A stretch of 64,000 nucleotides of DNA from Ctenosaura bakeri (taxonomy: Eukaryota > Chordata > Lepidosauria > Squamata > Iguanidae). Both the position numbers and the translations under genes were made by a program. The stretch spans positions 124,001 through 188,000 of the forward strand of contig CAOLHI010001650.1 in assembly GCA_948474755.1 (NCBI GenBank), given 5' to 3'. Positions 44,640 to 55,645 of the stretch are shown here, piece by piece; positions within the stretch are counted from its first letter, which is position 1; each line of letters opens with the position of its first letter. The notes under the pieces are model-generated. The model had not been told where the DNA came from. It was given only the letters and a program-made list of their open reading frames with translations, and made no database searches.

Positions 44640-45300
44640 AAATCAACGGGAAGAAACATATAGGTGAACTGTTGCATGTAATCACTTAAAGCTAAATCAT
44701 TTTAGAGATTTCAAAATTAAAACCAGTGGCTTGAATTTAGCTTGGAAATTTGCAATGAACAAATGGCCAGGCAAACATAAATGATGACAAATAAGCCTGT
44801 GAACAGTATAAATTGTAAAGGATCAATGTCATGAGTGTACTATTATTGATTTCAGATAGAAACTAGGTTGCTGCTTTTTGGACCAGTTCCCAATATGTCT
44901 TCAAGGGCAGCCCCACTAACAATGCATTTCAGAAGTTAAATAGTAACCAGAATGTGAAAGACAGAGTAGCCATGTCCTTTGGCTTCACACATGCCAGATC
45001 AGCTGAACATAAAAGAACAAACAATTTTAAAGCCATCAGTGATTTCTAATCATTCTGATGCCTCAAGTGATTCCTTTCCAGCATAGCCTTTATCTCCCAT
45101 ATTCACATTAGTTGACCCAGCCATTGTCACTCTCCTTGTCTTGTCAAGATGGAGCTTCCATTTTTTTCAACTTCTGTCTATTATTGACCTTAGGTGGTCA
45201 GACACTGGTGTTGCAATTGCCCAAGTAGATCTTAGGCTACCTCTCCTGGATGCCAAAGGCAAGTGGAGGTGTGGCTGGGTGTCATCAACAGACAGATAAT
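44640..45300 (+). mobile_element. Probable L2/CR1-type LINE 3' untranslated region
   Basis: The order of phrases (CCAGTGGCTTGAATTTAGCT near 44724, GGACCAGTTCCCAATATGTC near 44880, AAGGGCAGCCCCACTAACAA, GGCTGGGTGTCATCAACAGA near 45272) follows the untranslated 3' region of reptilian LINEs that end in L2-type tails. It is very diverged and no frame is intact. The call is from recollected family structure, not an alignment. Confidence 0.45.
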
Positions 45301-46752
45301 GATACAACATATGATAATAAATCATACCTTGTGTTACAAAAGTAGACCAAGAAAGATGTCAGCTTTGAGAAATGCTGCATTTTGTGTAACCCTAGATATT
45401 TTTTTTTATGAGTGTGTACTTCTTGTATCCTATTATGTGCAAACCTAGAAGAAGATCATGTGGGCTTAGGATAAGCTCATCTCTATCTTGTTGAGTTTTC
45501 GCCAAGGCAAATGACTTTTCTCACCATGAAAGAAATCATGGAAACCACAGATGATTCTCCATCACTCCTGATGACCCTTGCCTGTCATCTATGACCTGTT
45601 CCTGCTGGAATTTTAAATACTTGCTGTTCAAGCTGATAGTGGCTAGTTGTAGAAGTTCAAATGGGATAGTGCAGAGAGTAGATGCACCCACTTGTGTATA
45701 AGAGGAAGGCACAGTGGTAGTCCATTGGCTAACTTTGCTTTGAGTCATATTCTGTTGAGTGTTTTGTTTTTTGTTTTTTTGGTGGAGTAAGCAGAAACAG
45801 ATACTATCAGCTACTAGTGACAGGTCACAGGAAGACTAGAAACAATGACCTTTTTAGGTCACAATGATATTCTCTTTTTGTAACCGCAGCTTTTGTAACT
45901 TCTGGCTGGACATGATGCAAAAAACTAAAACCGAAACTCAACAACAAAGAATGAGTCAGTGGAACCCAAGAAACAGATAAGGTGAGTGACATTCTAGATT
46001 AAAAATATAGTGACACAAGATGACAACAGTTGTACAAGACCACTGCAGATGCTAACCCTATAGAATGAAGAAGTAACATATAAAAAGAGCAGTTGTTGGC
46101 ACATCATTGCAATATCAAGATCTCTGGATTAGAAACTTCACCCAAACTGACTTGAGCACAAAATCTAAAATCTGAACACCTTTGTAGAATTATAATTAAA
46201 TTATTTGTTGTATGTTTATAATATGTTGATATCTGCTACAACAATTCAATTGATTAGCTGGTGGTCTATCTTCAACATTTGGGTACCAAGTTGCTACAAA
46301 ATTGTCCTTCATTTCTCTTCCAGACAAATGAAAAGAGCTGGTCAGTTTGTCTACAAGTGCAACTGTCTGTATTCTATATATGCGGAATGGAAGTCTTTGG
46401 GTATGTTTGCAAGTATGATCCATTTGACTTTGACTTATGGTAACTCTATGATTGGGAGATCTCTCAAATGATCCTGCTATTAACATTTCTGCACAATCCT
46501 TCCTTTTTGAACTTGAAAGCATTACTAGAATGTCTTGTGGTGAACAGACATGAGTGCTAGCTATTTTTATGAAGATTTGTGGACCTTCTGCACTCTAACT
46601 TCAGATTCTGCCTAAGTTTTTGTTTTCATAATTTTGATCAACATTTTGGAGATAAACCAATAAAGTTAGGCATTCTAAAATCCAGTTTGTTTCAGTGGAA
46701 CCTGAAAGTTATTATATTTATTTCTTCTTCAAATGCATACACACAAATATTT
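45301..46752. other. Unassigned DNA
   Basis: No gene is recognised. The opposed frames at 46196-46522 lack domains. A GTTTTGTTTTTTGTTTTTTT tract lies near 45760-45780. Confidence 0.35.
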
Positions 46753-46990
46753 CTTGTTGTAGTTTTGTGCCTTCAAGTGGTTTCTGATGTATGGTGACTC
46801 TAAAATGACCCCGTCATGAGGTTTTGTTGGCAAGATTTGTTCAGATGGGATTTGCCATTGTCTTTCTTTGAGGATGAAAGAGTGTGACTTCCCCAAGATC
46901 ACTCCGTGGATTTCCATGGCCAAGTGAGCATTTGAACCCTAGTCTCCTGGAGTCTTTGCCAACATACAAACTACTACATCATGCTGATTT
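46753..46990 (-). mobile_element. SINE with Bov-B-type tail, minus strand
   Basis: TTGTTGTAGTTTTGTGCCTT, GTATGGTGACTCTAAAATGA, TGAGGTTTTGTTGGCAAGAT, GGGATTTGCCATTGTC, AGAGTGTGACTTCCCCAAGA and ATTTGAACCCTAGTCTCC form the reverse complement of the SINE family, near full length. The box B equivalent is TTTGAACCC at about 46931. Confidence 0.8.
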
Positions 46991-47228
46991 TTTTAAAAAA
47001 TAGTATATTTAATTTGAGGCAAAAGTTTGGGGCAAAAAGAAAAAAATAATAAATAAAATATAACCTTCTATGTTAAAGAAAGAAAAACAGTCTTAAATAT
47101 TTTACACTTTTTCAGGTGCTCTAGAAATACCCCCCCCATCAAAAATAGAGGCTTAGTTATGAACAGATTCCACCTACAGGGCAAGAACTGGTAAAAAAAT
47201 AATAAGTTGCATTCCTACACACTATCAT

Positions 47229-47418
47229 CTGGGAGTAAGCCAGCACAGCGTAGTGGCTTGAGCATTGGACTACAACCCTGAAGAGCAGAGTTCGATTCTT
47301 TGCTTGGTTGTGGAAACCCACTGGGTGACCTTGGGCACATCACACAATGTCAACCCCAGAAAACTCCATGATAGGTCCATGTTAGAGTTGCCATAGGTCA
47401 GAAATGACTTGAAGTCAC

Positions 47419-47459
<41 letters not shown>
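47229..47459 (+). mobile_element. Full-length tRNA-derived SINE with Bov-B-type tail
   Basis: Starting near AGCCAGCACAGCGTAGTGGC, it has a box A-like TAGTGGCTTGAGC (47252) and box B-like AGTTCGATTCT (47289). The body follows (ACTGGGTGACCTTGGGCACA) and the tail GCCATAGGTCAGAAATGACT then TGAAGTCACA ends in a (CAA)n run of about 40 bp. This is the best reference copy in the window. The middle, where other copies have the AGAGGAAGGCAATGG block, is shortened. It would have been made by RNA polymerase III and moved by a Bov-B/RTE enzyme. Confidence 0.88.
47418..47459. repeat. (CAA)n tail microsatellite
   Basis: About 13 CAA units form the 3' end of the SINE. The run is uninterrupted and likely variable in length. 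Confidence 0.95.
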
Positions 47460-47460
<1 letters not shown>

Positions 47461-47489
47461 AGAAAAAGACCCACTGAAATCCTGACATG

Positions 47490-47670
47490 GGCCATTTCCA
47501 CACTAGACTGTTATAGCGCTATGATTCCACTTTCAACATCCTATGGAATCCTGGGGTTTGCAGTTTAGGGAAGGGCCTCAAAGGCCCTTCCCTAAACTGC
47601 AAACCCCAGGATTCCATAGGATGCTGAAAGTGGAGTCATAGTGCTATAACAGTCTAGTGTGGAAACGGTT
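47490..47670. mobile_element. Near-perfect palindromic MITE
   Basis: The two ~89-bp arms are almost exact reverse complements and meet at a 3-nt centre (CAA, 47579-47581), with AGGGCCT on one side and AGGCCCT on the other. Ends are GGCCATTTCCACAC and GTGTGGAAACGGTT; the outermost bases on the right have decayed. Flanking triplets are ATG and CTG. It is 181 bp and non-coding, but a transcript would form a long hairpin. Confidence 0.92.
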
Positions 47671-47883
47671 CTGTAGAGGATCACACTGTTAATTACTGCA
47701 GACTGATTTGAATTAATAATTCAATGCTTAGTGGAGTCATTAAATTCAGTACATGCCCCTGTTTTTGAGAATGGGCTTTTTTCTAGTGTATTATTGCATT
47801 AGAAGACATGAAAAATATTAATCAAGAAATTTTTGCCAGGATTCTATATCAGCTTCTTAGCTAAATATACTTGACTTAACTAA

Positions 47884-48325
47884 GGCCCTTTCCGGATGTG
47901 GGGGGGGACACCCGAAAACTCTCTAAAACGGAGCTTACCAGTGGCCGGGCGAGTCCGTCGCTGCTCTGCAGTCCTCTGGTGTTCCAAATGGTGGCTTCCA
48001 GTTGGTGGAGGCTCTTCACCAACCAGAGAAGCTCGCTAGCCAGAAGCCCGCCCCCGGCAGATCTGCAGGCACGCACTTGCGCGCGCCTGCAAATCTGCTT
48101 TGGAGCCGGGCGATGGAGCTGCACGGGGTTGTGCGCTCCGTGCTTTTTAAAAATCTCTAAAAAGAGGTTTTTAAAAAACACGTTGCGTGACCAGTTCTGG
48201 TCGCTTCTGCATGGATTGAGGTGTGGAACTACAAAAAGTAGTCCACCCCAGTCCACTCTATGATGCAGAAGACCTCCATTGGAGGTTGCTCTGCACCATT
48301 TTAAAATACTAATGCAGAAATGGCC
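47884..48325. mobile_element. GC-rich MITE, Harbinger-like (copy E)
   Basis: It begins GGCCCTTTCCGGATG and ends GCAGAAATGGCC, flanked by TAA and TGA. Interior blocks AAAACGGAGCTTACC, CCAACCAGAGAAGCTCGC and AGTAGTCCACCCCA tie it to copy D at 8536. It is GC-rich in AT-rich surroundings. The 168- and 121-codon frames on opposite strands are composition artefacts. Confidence 0.85.
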
Positions 48326-49144
48326 TGAGTAACCTCTCCCAGCTGGGCCCCAAGCCCCAAATCGGATGCAAACACTGTTCATCCGCCTCCTTCTACCCGT
48401 GTAGCTGATGCCTTTTAAAGTAAGTTGCAGGGGAATTATGATCGTGGCAATAGTGTTTTAATCATGATTCAATAGTGATCCTGAATATGGAATAGTTATC
48501 TAGATTTACTTTTCCATAACTGTTCCATATTCACAGTCTCTGCTTAATCAGACAGTAATATCATGACTGTAACTCTCTCCCTGAAGCTACTTTACATCAG
48601 CTACATGGGGACAAAGAGGTCCATTCTGCTGGCAGTGGAGCATGGGTGAACACTATTTCTGTTAAGTTTTGGGGGCTGGGCTGGGAGAGGTTACTTAGCT
48701 AAGTATTCTCTGTACTGCATCCAAAGAAGCGGGTTTATATCCATGGAAGCTCATGAAAAAATAAACACCAGTTAACCTTAAATTGCTGCTAGATCCCATT
48801 CTTTCCCATCACCTTCCTTCTTCCTTTTTATATTACAAGAGACTAATACAGTTACTTCTTTAAGAAGATATACTCAACTAAGTAGCTGATATAGAACACT
48901 GGCCATTATCTTTTATTATCTTTACATTCTTTTATTTACTAAACTCACATTTTCATTTTTGCCCCAGATTTACATATGTATATATATTTGTACATATACA
49001 TATGTTGATGGAGTGAAAATAATACAGATATGGTCCTGCTACAGTATTAATATATTGCTGGATTATGTACTGGGAGAAAAGTGGGATATATATAAAATAA
49101 ACAATAAAATAAAATATTGTTATAGCAAAATTTGTTGTTGACAT
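48326..49144. other. Unassigned AT-rich DNA
   Basis: No gene is recognised. A TATGTATATATATTTGTACA tract near 48977-49005 is locally palindromic. Confidence 0.35.
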
Positions 49145-49372
49145 TATTATTGTTGTCTGCCTTCAGCATATTTTGGACATATAGTGATCTTATGGCAAGC
49201 CTTTCCTGGGGTTTTCTCCATGAAATTTGTTCAGAAGGGTTTTGCCATTGCCTTCTTCTGAGGCTGAGAGAGTGAAACTTGACCAAGGTCACCTGCTGGG
49301 TTTCCAGGGTTTGAATTCTGATCTCCTGGATTCTTATCCCAATATTCAAACCGTTGCACCATGTTAGTTTCT
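49145..49372 (-). mobile_element. SINE with Bov-B-type tail, minus strand
   Basis: TTATTGTTGTCTGCCTTCAG, TAGTGATCTTATGGCAAGCC, TTTTGCCATTGCCTTCTTCT, GGCTGAGAGAGTGAAACTTG and AGGTCACCTGCTGGGTTTCC follow the reverse complement of the family. The head (ATATTCAAACCGTTGCACCA) is at the right end. Confidence 0.8.
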
Positions 49373-50474
49373 GTAAAATTAGCACTGATGTGGTACTACC
49401 GAGAGTAATTGGAAGAAAACATCTTTCCATTCTGAATATGAGGAAACTAGTTAATGTTGGTATATTTTTTTCAAAACCAAACGGAACGATTTTTTCACAC
49501 ATCCTTAGAAATGAACTAAGCTATTTCTTGGGCTTATGTAGATGGTGATATTGAAAAATTTTTAGGGGAAATAGATTAGATTATTTTTGATTTTTGGCAA
49601 AAGTAGCATGATCTGTTTTTGAGCCAATATGATGTGCGTTGTGGAGGAGACTTTTGCTCATCAGCAGATGACTCTCAGATGAACTTTTGGTGGGCCATTT
49701 ATTTCAGCCACTAATGTTTGTAGCAGTGGACAGAGAAAGAAACATACCTTTCAGGCTTATTCACAGGTTAAAAATACTGCTGGTTTTTAAAAAAATGGAT
49801 TTTTGTCTCATCTATGACGACAATGTGAGATAAACATGTAAATGTCTCAGAATATCGTCTCCTCAGACAAGATGACCTTCAGCTGCTGAAGGCAGCTGAA
49901 AGTTTTTTTTAAAAAGCAAGATTAAAAAAAAAAACCATGATTATTTGCATCCAGTTTAATGCCTGGGATTTGTGTAGTTTACAGTTGTAAAAGTCATTTG
50001 AATCACTGAGCAATGAATAAGTGCTGTCACTTTGACTTGTAAAATGTCAGACCTTTCCTTCATGATGCTTGAAGACATTCAAATAAAGTTTGTACATGGT
50101 TGTCCATCTAGGCACTAGCCAGTGAATTCATTCAGGAAATTTGCTGGAATCAAGATACTATAAGCACACACATGTTTGATGGTGTGATCAGCATGTATAA
50201 AACAGAAAAAAAAAAGATCCCTGTCAACTAGTCCCACACAATAGTATACAATGCCTTAGGAAGCCGTTGCCATTTTGTGTGTGCATTTTCAGAATGGGGG
50301 CCAGGTACATCTAATTAGGATGGCAGCCTTAGTATGTAAAATAAGTTAAGTGTTAGCCTACATTAAAGGCCTACAATAGTGATATCTATAACCTAAAATA
50401 AGAAAATATTGGACAGCCCAGTCTGAATAATATTTTTGAAACATTTTTGAAAAATACATTTGAGTTGGATTCAT
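49373..50474. other. Unassigned DNA
   Basis: No gene or confident repeat. An A-rich tract is at 49920-49935 and another near 50205-50215. Confidence 0.35.
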
Positions 50475-51322
50475 GATTTGTATTATATTCTGTCATGTTG
50501 GTAATTGAAGTTTAATTCTTTGAAATTAATTGAAATTTAATTCTTTGTATGAAGAAAAAATTACATACATTTTTATAGTTGCTTTTTGTCGTGACCTCCA
50601 CTTGGATAACTGATATGTGAATGGGTTGTCAGGTCAGACAGAAGGACCAGAAGTGAAGCTCATGGAAGTGTGGGACCCAAAAGGGTCCAATATTGACCTT
50701 GAGCTTGTCTGCCTTTAGAACCTCTGGACAAGGATCCCGGAGGCCAGAGCCCCACAGGGAACCAAACACCAGGCTGGAAGATCGGTCCTTTAAGCTTAAC
50801 ACTGTCAGAAAAGAGGTGGGGTCTAAGGCCCTTTCTGCAACTTGCCTGGGTCTGAAGCCATCATGCAGGGATCCAGGGAAAGCCTCTTCTGGGAGGGAAT
50901 TGCATCTGCTGCACTCCCCTCTGCAACTGCTGCCTGCTGGAGGGGAGGAAGCATGATGGCTCAGCTCCCCCTTCCACAGCACAGCTCGGCAATTTCCCAG
51001 ACTATACTGGGGAACAAAGTGCAGCCATTGCACTTCCTAACATTCTGTATGACAGGTAAGTGTGGGAGGGAGGTGGGAGGACTCCGCAATTGCGTTTCAT
51101 TGTTGGGAGAAACCTGACAATGATTGAATCCATGATTGTGATGGGTTGCCATGGGATCGCCATGGGATCACACTGACATCATGCAGAACTGTCATCACAA
51201 TCCTGTAGCAATCCTGTGGCCATTGCAGCTTGGTGGTGGTGTGCAAAAAGGGCCTAAAGTCCTCTCAAGGATGCAATTGAGGTTCTCTACCTCATCGTCT
51301 GTGAGCTTCTGCTTGAATTCAG
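50475..51322 (+). repeat. Unclassified repeat, copy 2, split by a MITE
   Basis: It matches 37254-37709 on both sides of the MITE at 50827-51254. A small 27-bp-spaced internal duplication (AATTGAA(G/A)TTTAATTCTTTG) is present at about 50502-50545 and absent from copy 1. The 134-codon minus frame here crosses the MITE boundary and is not a gene. Confidence 0.8.
50827..51254. mobile_element. MITE, Harbinger-like (copy F)
   Basis: It begins GGCCCTTTCTGCAAC and ends GTGCAAAAAGGGCC, flanked by TAA on both sides (50824-50826, 51255-51257). It is 428 bp and moderately GC-rich. On the plus strand it contains GACAGGTAAGTGTGG at about 51049, a strong splice-donor match. Because the host repeat exists elsewhere without it, the insertion is directly demonstrated. 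Confidence 0.9.
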
Positions 51323-52699
51323 AGTAGTACCTCAGCTTGTCCAGTGACTTACATCCATATTTTTTCATACTTTCTCTCTTAAATGGTGACTACAAGCTCC
51401 TCCGTCTTTGTGATGCCTATTTAGGTCTCCAATTAACTGGCTAGAAGGGGGTATGCATCATGTCTAAAGCCACTAATTTTGCTTCTATCTATTCATGGCT
51501 TTCTCAGTTGAGAACATTTCGTGGCTGACACCATTTCTTCTCTTGGGTATTTTGGACAGACTGGGTGATTCATGAACTCATGATCCTGTTATAAAAGAAA
51601 AGACCCAAATTGTACATGGAAATGTGTTCACTTCTTGTAAAATATATATGTATACATGCAGATCTTTATAAACATTCACCCAGCTGTAGTTCCTATGTGC
51701 ATTTGCAGATGGGCATTTTAAGAAGATGTATGTCTCTGGGTATATAATCTTTCTGTTATTTGTTATCTTTATTGCAGGAAACAAGAAGGTAATGCCAACA
51801 TGTTTACTATGCAAAAATGTGGAACTAAACATGATGTACTATAAATACACCATAAGTCCATGGGCCTCCAGCTTTATAGTTCTACTCACCCTGAGGGTTA
51901 ATTCTTCTGGTCTATGTCTCAGAATGTCTGGCATGTCCACTGACTTCTCATTCACTCATAGAGAAGGGTACCCTGCTTTGGGAAAAGTCTGCCCCAAAGA
52001 ATGGCTCTTTCACAACTCACAACTAATTACCTCAGTCATTTTCTCCCTTTCTTCATTGTCCTTTTTTAAAAACAGAACACCTTCACTTCCTTAAAATAGC
52101 ACTGTGATACTATTATGTGGCAGGAATGGACTCTGGAACATATGATTAATGTTTTTATTCAGCATTTAGCTACTAGTAGGAATAGACTATATTACGAACA
52201 TGTAAGCTGACAAATTAATGATTGCCGATGCTGACGTCAATTGCTAAGAGAGAGGGGTTTCCAGCCAAGAAATGTACTGATTCATGAAGCAAAGATGACT
52301 CAACTGTGAAAGTAAGAGTGGTTCTTATATGCTTTATATAGGCGGTAAAGACATTGTACGTAGTAATGTCCTTTCCTTGGGCTGACTTTTTTTTCCAGGG
52401 TGGACTAAATCAGTAAATTATACATTCCAATAAAATCTAGTCCAAACAATCCCACAATAAGCAGCCAAGCAATAATGGTTCCTTAAACTAACAATGTGAC
52501 TGTAGACTGTGCAGGGTTGGTTCTTGGTATTTGTCTTGGGTGAGTGATCCAAGAGAGTTTCCCCTCTACATCTTGTTTAAGCTAAATGAAAGAGTATTTT
52601 CTTTCAGTTGTGATTGTGTTTAGTGTCTGAAAGAGTTTAACATGCCCCTCCGTGTGGCCCCCAATATCATTTTGAATGCTCCTTAAACCCTTTACAATT
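51323..52699. other. Unassigned DNA
   Basis: No gene is recognised. The 122-codon plus frame at 51726-52094 is hydrophobic in its first 20 codons but has no family match I know and no supporting context. Confidence 0.35.
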
Positions 52700-53395
52700 A
52701 GGATTTTTTAAAAAACTAACAATCTTCCTCACAGCCTCTGGGGCTGTGGGGAAACTTCACCATGGTTTTGGTGCTCTCTGTATGTGATAGATGCTGCTGC
52801 TGTGATTGAGGAGCAACTGATTGTGCCTGGGACCGAGCCAGTGAGTGGGATAGATGATGCCTCTGAGACTGAGGAGCAACTGACTGTGCCAAGGACTAGG
52901 CCAGTGAGTGAGCAAGTCAACTTGCAAACATCCCCTGCACTGGAAGGTCAAGCAGAGACATAGTTGCCCCAGTCAGCTCATGACAGAGAAGGAACCAGCT
53001 GTGATTCAGAGGAGTTGCAGCCACCTGTGCCCATCAGCCCTCAATCACACAGAAAGCTGAAACGGGCTGCTCAGAGGGAGGCTGCATGGACTAGTCTGAG
53101 GAAACAATAACAAGCAGCACCTGTTCACAGTGGCTATTTAAGTTGGCTGGCATGGCTGCTCTTTGTTTGCAGCAAATTACTAGTAAGCTCTCATGACGTT
53201 TGTATCTCCTGCTCCCTGAAACCCTCCAAATGGACCTCTGCCTACTGAACCTTTGGACTGGACCTTGACCTGGCTCGGCTTGCATTTTCCTGGTGTTTGG
53301 TATATTTGGACTCTCCCTGAAAGTATTCCTGACCTCCCTCCTCTCTTGCTGGCTGCGGCTCAGCAGGGAGAGATTCCTGACACTATATGCTTCAG
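52700..53395 (+). mobile_element. Probable retroelement fragment with internal tandem units
   Basis: Two ~60-bp units occur in tandem at about 52803-52920 (GAGGAGCAACTGA(T/C)TGTGCC ... CCAGTGAGTG). Downstream are a TATTTAAG box near 53135 and a CTGGACCTTGACCTGGCTCG-type segment (53259) often seen in reptile LTR elements. No terminal repeats or coding domain could be resolved. The element class is a guess from composition and phrase recall. Confidence 0.4.
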
Positions 53396-53639
53396 CCCTA
53401 AGAGAACTTCGTTTGCTTCTTAGTCTAGAAAAGGCCTTTCCTGTGCCTAAAACAACCTAGAAGGCCCTTAAAGTATGATGAAACTACTCCCCATCTTCCT
53501 AGATGGTAAAGAGGGGTGGTGTAACCCTCCAAGGTCCCTTGAGTTACCTTGAAATACATTTTAAAAAACATTTTTGCCACCTACACCTACAGATGATCAA
53601 AACTGGTAGACTTTATAGGAAGTTCCGCTGAATTATAAT

Positions 53640-53970
53640 TTGTATTATAATGGCTGTGGTTACCCAGAAGACCTTCTCTTCTATCGCTCGCAAGTTAAGG
53701 AATGGCCTGCCAGAGGAGACCTGGCACATTACCAGTCTTGACTGCTTTAAAAGAGCAGTCAAGACTGATCTCTTCCGACAGGCCTTCCAAAACTAGTTTT
53801 TCCATCGCTTCCTAGCAATTGTCTTGCCGTTCTTTTAATAGTCAATTGATTGCTGTTAATTGTTTTGTATTTAGGGGGTTGGTGGGTGGGGAGGATTGGG
53901 TATGTTTTTAATGTCTTTTAATGTCTTAATGTTGTTTGCCGCCTCGATCCATGTGGAGAGGCGGGATAGA

Positions 53971-54009
<39 letters not shown>

Positions 54010-54034
54010 TATTATTATTATTATTATTATTATT
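53640..54034 (+). mobile_element. L2-type LINE 3' end
   Basis: The plus strand encodes a decayed ARKLRNGLPEETWHITSLDC-like stretch then KTDLFRQAFQN-like, which is the C-terminal end of L2-superfamily ORF2 proteins (a WNSLPxE ... F(K/R)xxLKTxLF pattern). It is followed by a short untranslated region, the tail GCCGCCTCGATCCATGTGGA with GGCGGGATAGAAATAA, and an (AAT)n run. It is 5' truncated. Confidence 0.75.
53971..54034. repeat. (AAT)n/(ATT)n palindromic microsatellite
   Basis: About 13 AAT units are followed directly by about 8 ATT units, so the tract is self-complementary around 54009. It is the tail of the L2-type element. Confidence 0.95.
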
Positions 54035-54769
54035 GAGAGACAAATGTGCTTCCCAAACCTGGCAGTTGCCCATCCCTGAAGTATAGGATCTGAGTTTCCA
54101 TTCACAATTTGCACCAGAATATCAAATATTCTTTCATAGCATAACTTTAATTTAGAGTAGAGATGGATGTTATCTGCCATGCCCAATTTTCCTTCCTTGA
54201 ATCTATATTTTCCCCATTTGTACATAAATCCATTTGCATTTTTATGTTCTTTCCTCCCCAGTTGTATGCATTTTGAGATGTATAAATCATTGCTTGAGAA
54301 TCATAACTCCATGCCTTTTAGAAATCATAACATTTTTACAAAGTTCATATTTCACAGAGTACATTTTTTCTTGTTCTTCCATACAACAGATTACAAGTCC
54401 AGGAATGTACAGATTTCTGGGTCAATTTAATTTTATTCTATTGTTTTTTTTTAAATATATATCCTGCCTTTCTCCTAGCAAAGGAACCCAGGTGATTTAC
54501 AACAATTAAATTATACATCATGTAATTTAATTTTTTCCGGATATGTGGAATGAATAAATCTCTTCCCCTTGAGAAAATTCCTTACACATCCCTAGTGCAT
54601 TTGTGCAGTTGTGTCGTATCTGTAGCAATAAAGATGTAATGTTCCTCTACCAGAGTAGTGGGATTCCTTCAATCTGCAGTATAGGAATGCACCCTTAGTT
54701 AATCATATTGAATTTGTGAGTTCAAAATTCACACATAATTCACTCTTAACTATAATTTATATAGCTATT
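54035..54769. other. Unassigned DNA with a short L2-type tail
   Basis: AAATATATATCCTGCCTTTC followed by CCAGGTGATTTACAACAAT (54453-54508) is a minus-strand L2-type tail remnant. Nothing else is recognised. Confidence 0.4.
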
Positions 54770-54885
54770 TTAACTGTTTTAAATTATGTTGTAAGTGCTT
54801 TTAACTTTTCTGGAAGTCACCTTGGGTCCCGTACTGGGAAAGGATAGCATATAAATGCAATACAAAATAATGCAATGCAATATAA
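54770..54885 (+). mobile_element. L2-type LINE 3' tail
   Basis: GTAAGTGCTTTTAACTTTTC, GGAAGTCACCTTGGGTCCCG and GGGAAAGGATAGCATATAAA (54791-54858) match the tail consensus, ending in AATGCAATACAAAATAATGC. Confidence 0.65.
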
Positions 54886-55404
54886 TATATACATACATCA
54901 CTGCCAATAGCTGTCCATGTCCTCTTCATTTAGCCCTAGTCCTTAAAATGCTTTTTTCCCAGATATTTTTATTAGCTGTACAAATATTTCCAATTTTTAT
55001 ACAAGAATTTATATACACACATATATAATATACAATACCGTATTCAATGTCCTAGGTATCTGATTTGTACATTTTCCATCTAATCTTATTGCTATTAAAT
55101 TTACATTTTCATGAACATCCTAAATTCCATTATTTATTATAAGAAGATAGTTATATAATAAATAAGTAAATACGTAAAGTCTTCCTCTCTTTCTTTCTGG
55201 AACTCTCTGGAACTCTTGTTCTAGGCTTAATATCCATGATGGCCTTGAGGTAGGTTGAGCTGGGTGTTAAGCAATGCTCAATGCTTGTTGATAGTTCTTT
55301 TCTTCAGTGAAGGAAAGGAGGCAATGTTTCCAAATCTATGGATTGTGTGGATGTCAACAATGAAACTGAATTTCCTGCAAATAATGAACTTCTACTGACT
55401 GTCT
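54886..55404. other. Unassigned AT-rich DNA
   Basis: No gene is recognised. A TATATACACACATATATAAT tract lies near 55010-55032. Confidence 0.35.
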
Positions 55405-55645
55405 TCAGTTTGATGCCATTAGCTCTGGATAAAACACAATGAGGCATAGTTTTTCTTATGAAAGACTACAAATATTATGCATATGTAAACCCTTTTTGGT
55501 TGCACTGTTACAATGTTTTCCTTGTTACATTTCAGTTTGATGCCATTAGCTCTTGACAAAACTTAATGGAAGAGAGTTTATGAAACACTGAAAAATTATA
55601 AATATTGTAAGCAGCACTTGGCTGCACTGTGATATGTTGGAGGGA
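55405..55645. repeat. Two-copy ~128-bp tandem duplication
   Basis: CAGTTTGATGCCATTAGCTC begins at 55405 and again at 55533. Each unit continues with AAAAC(A/T)(C/T)AATG..., a TTATGAAA(G/C)AC phrase, AAATATT(A/G)T, and GGTTGCACTGTTA/GGCTGCACTGTGA. The units are clearly diverged, so the duplication is old. Confidence 0.8.

Noticed and set aside
47252..47300. tRNA-like box A and box B sequences.
   Set aside because: They belong to a SINE head: there is no complete cloverleaf and the Bov-B-type tail follows. The same applies at 800, 23681 and 63600.
47876..48382. 168-codon minus-strand frame.
   Set aside because: It spans the whole of MITE copy E and both its borders; the coding appearance comes from GC content.
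54430..54515. Possible poly(A)-tailed processed pseudogene.
   Set aside because: The text matches an L2-type LINE tail, not a gene.
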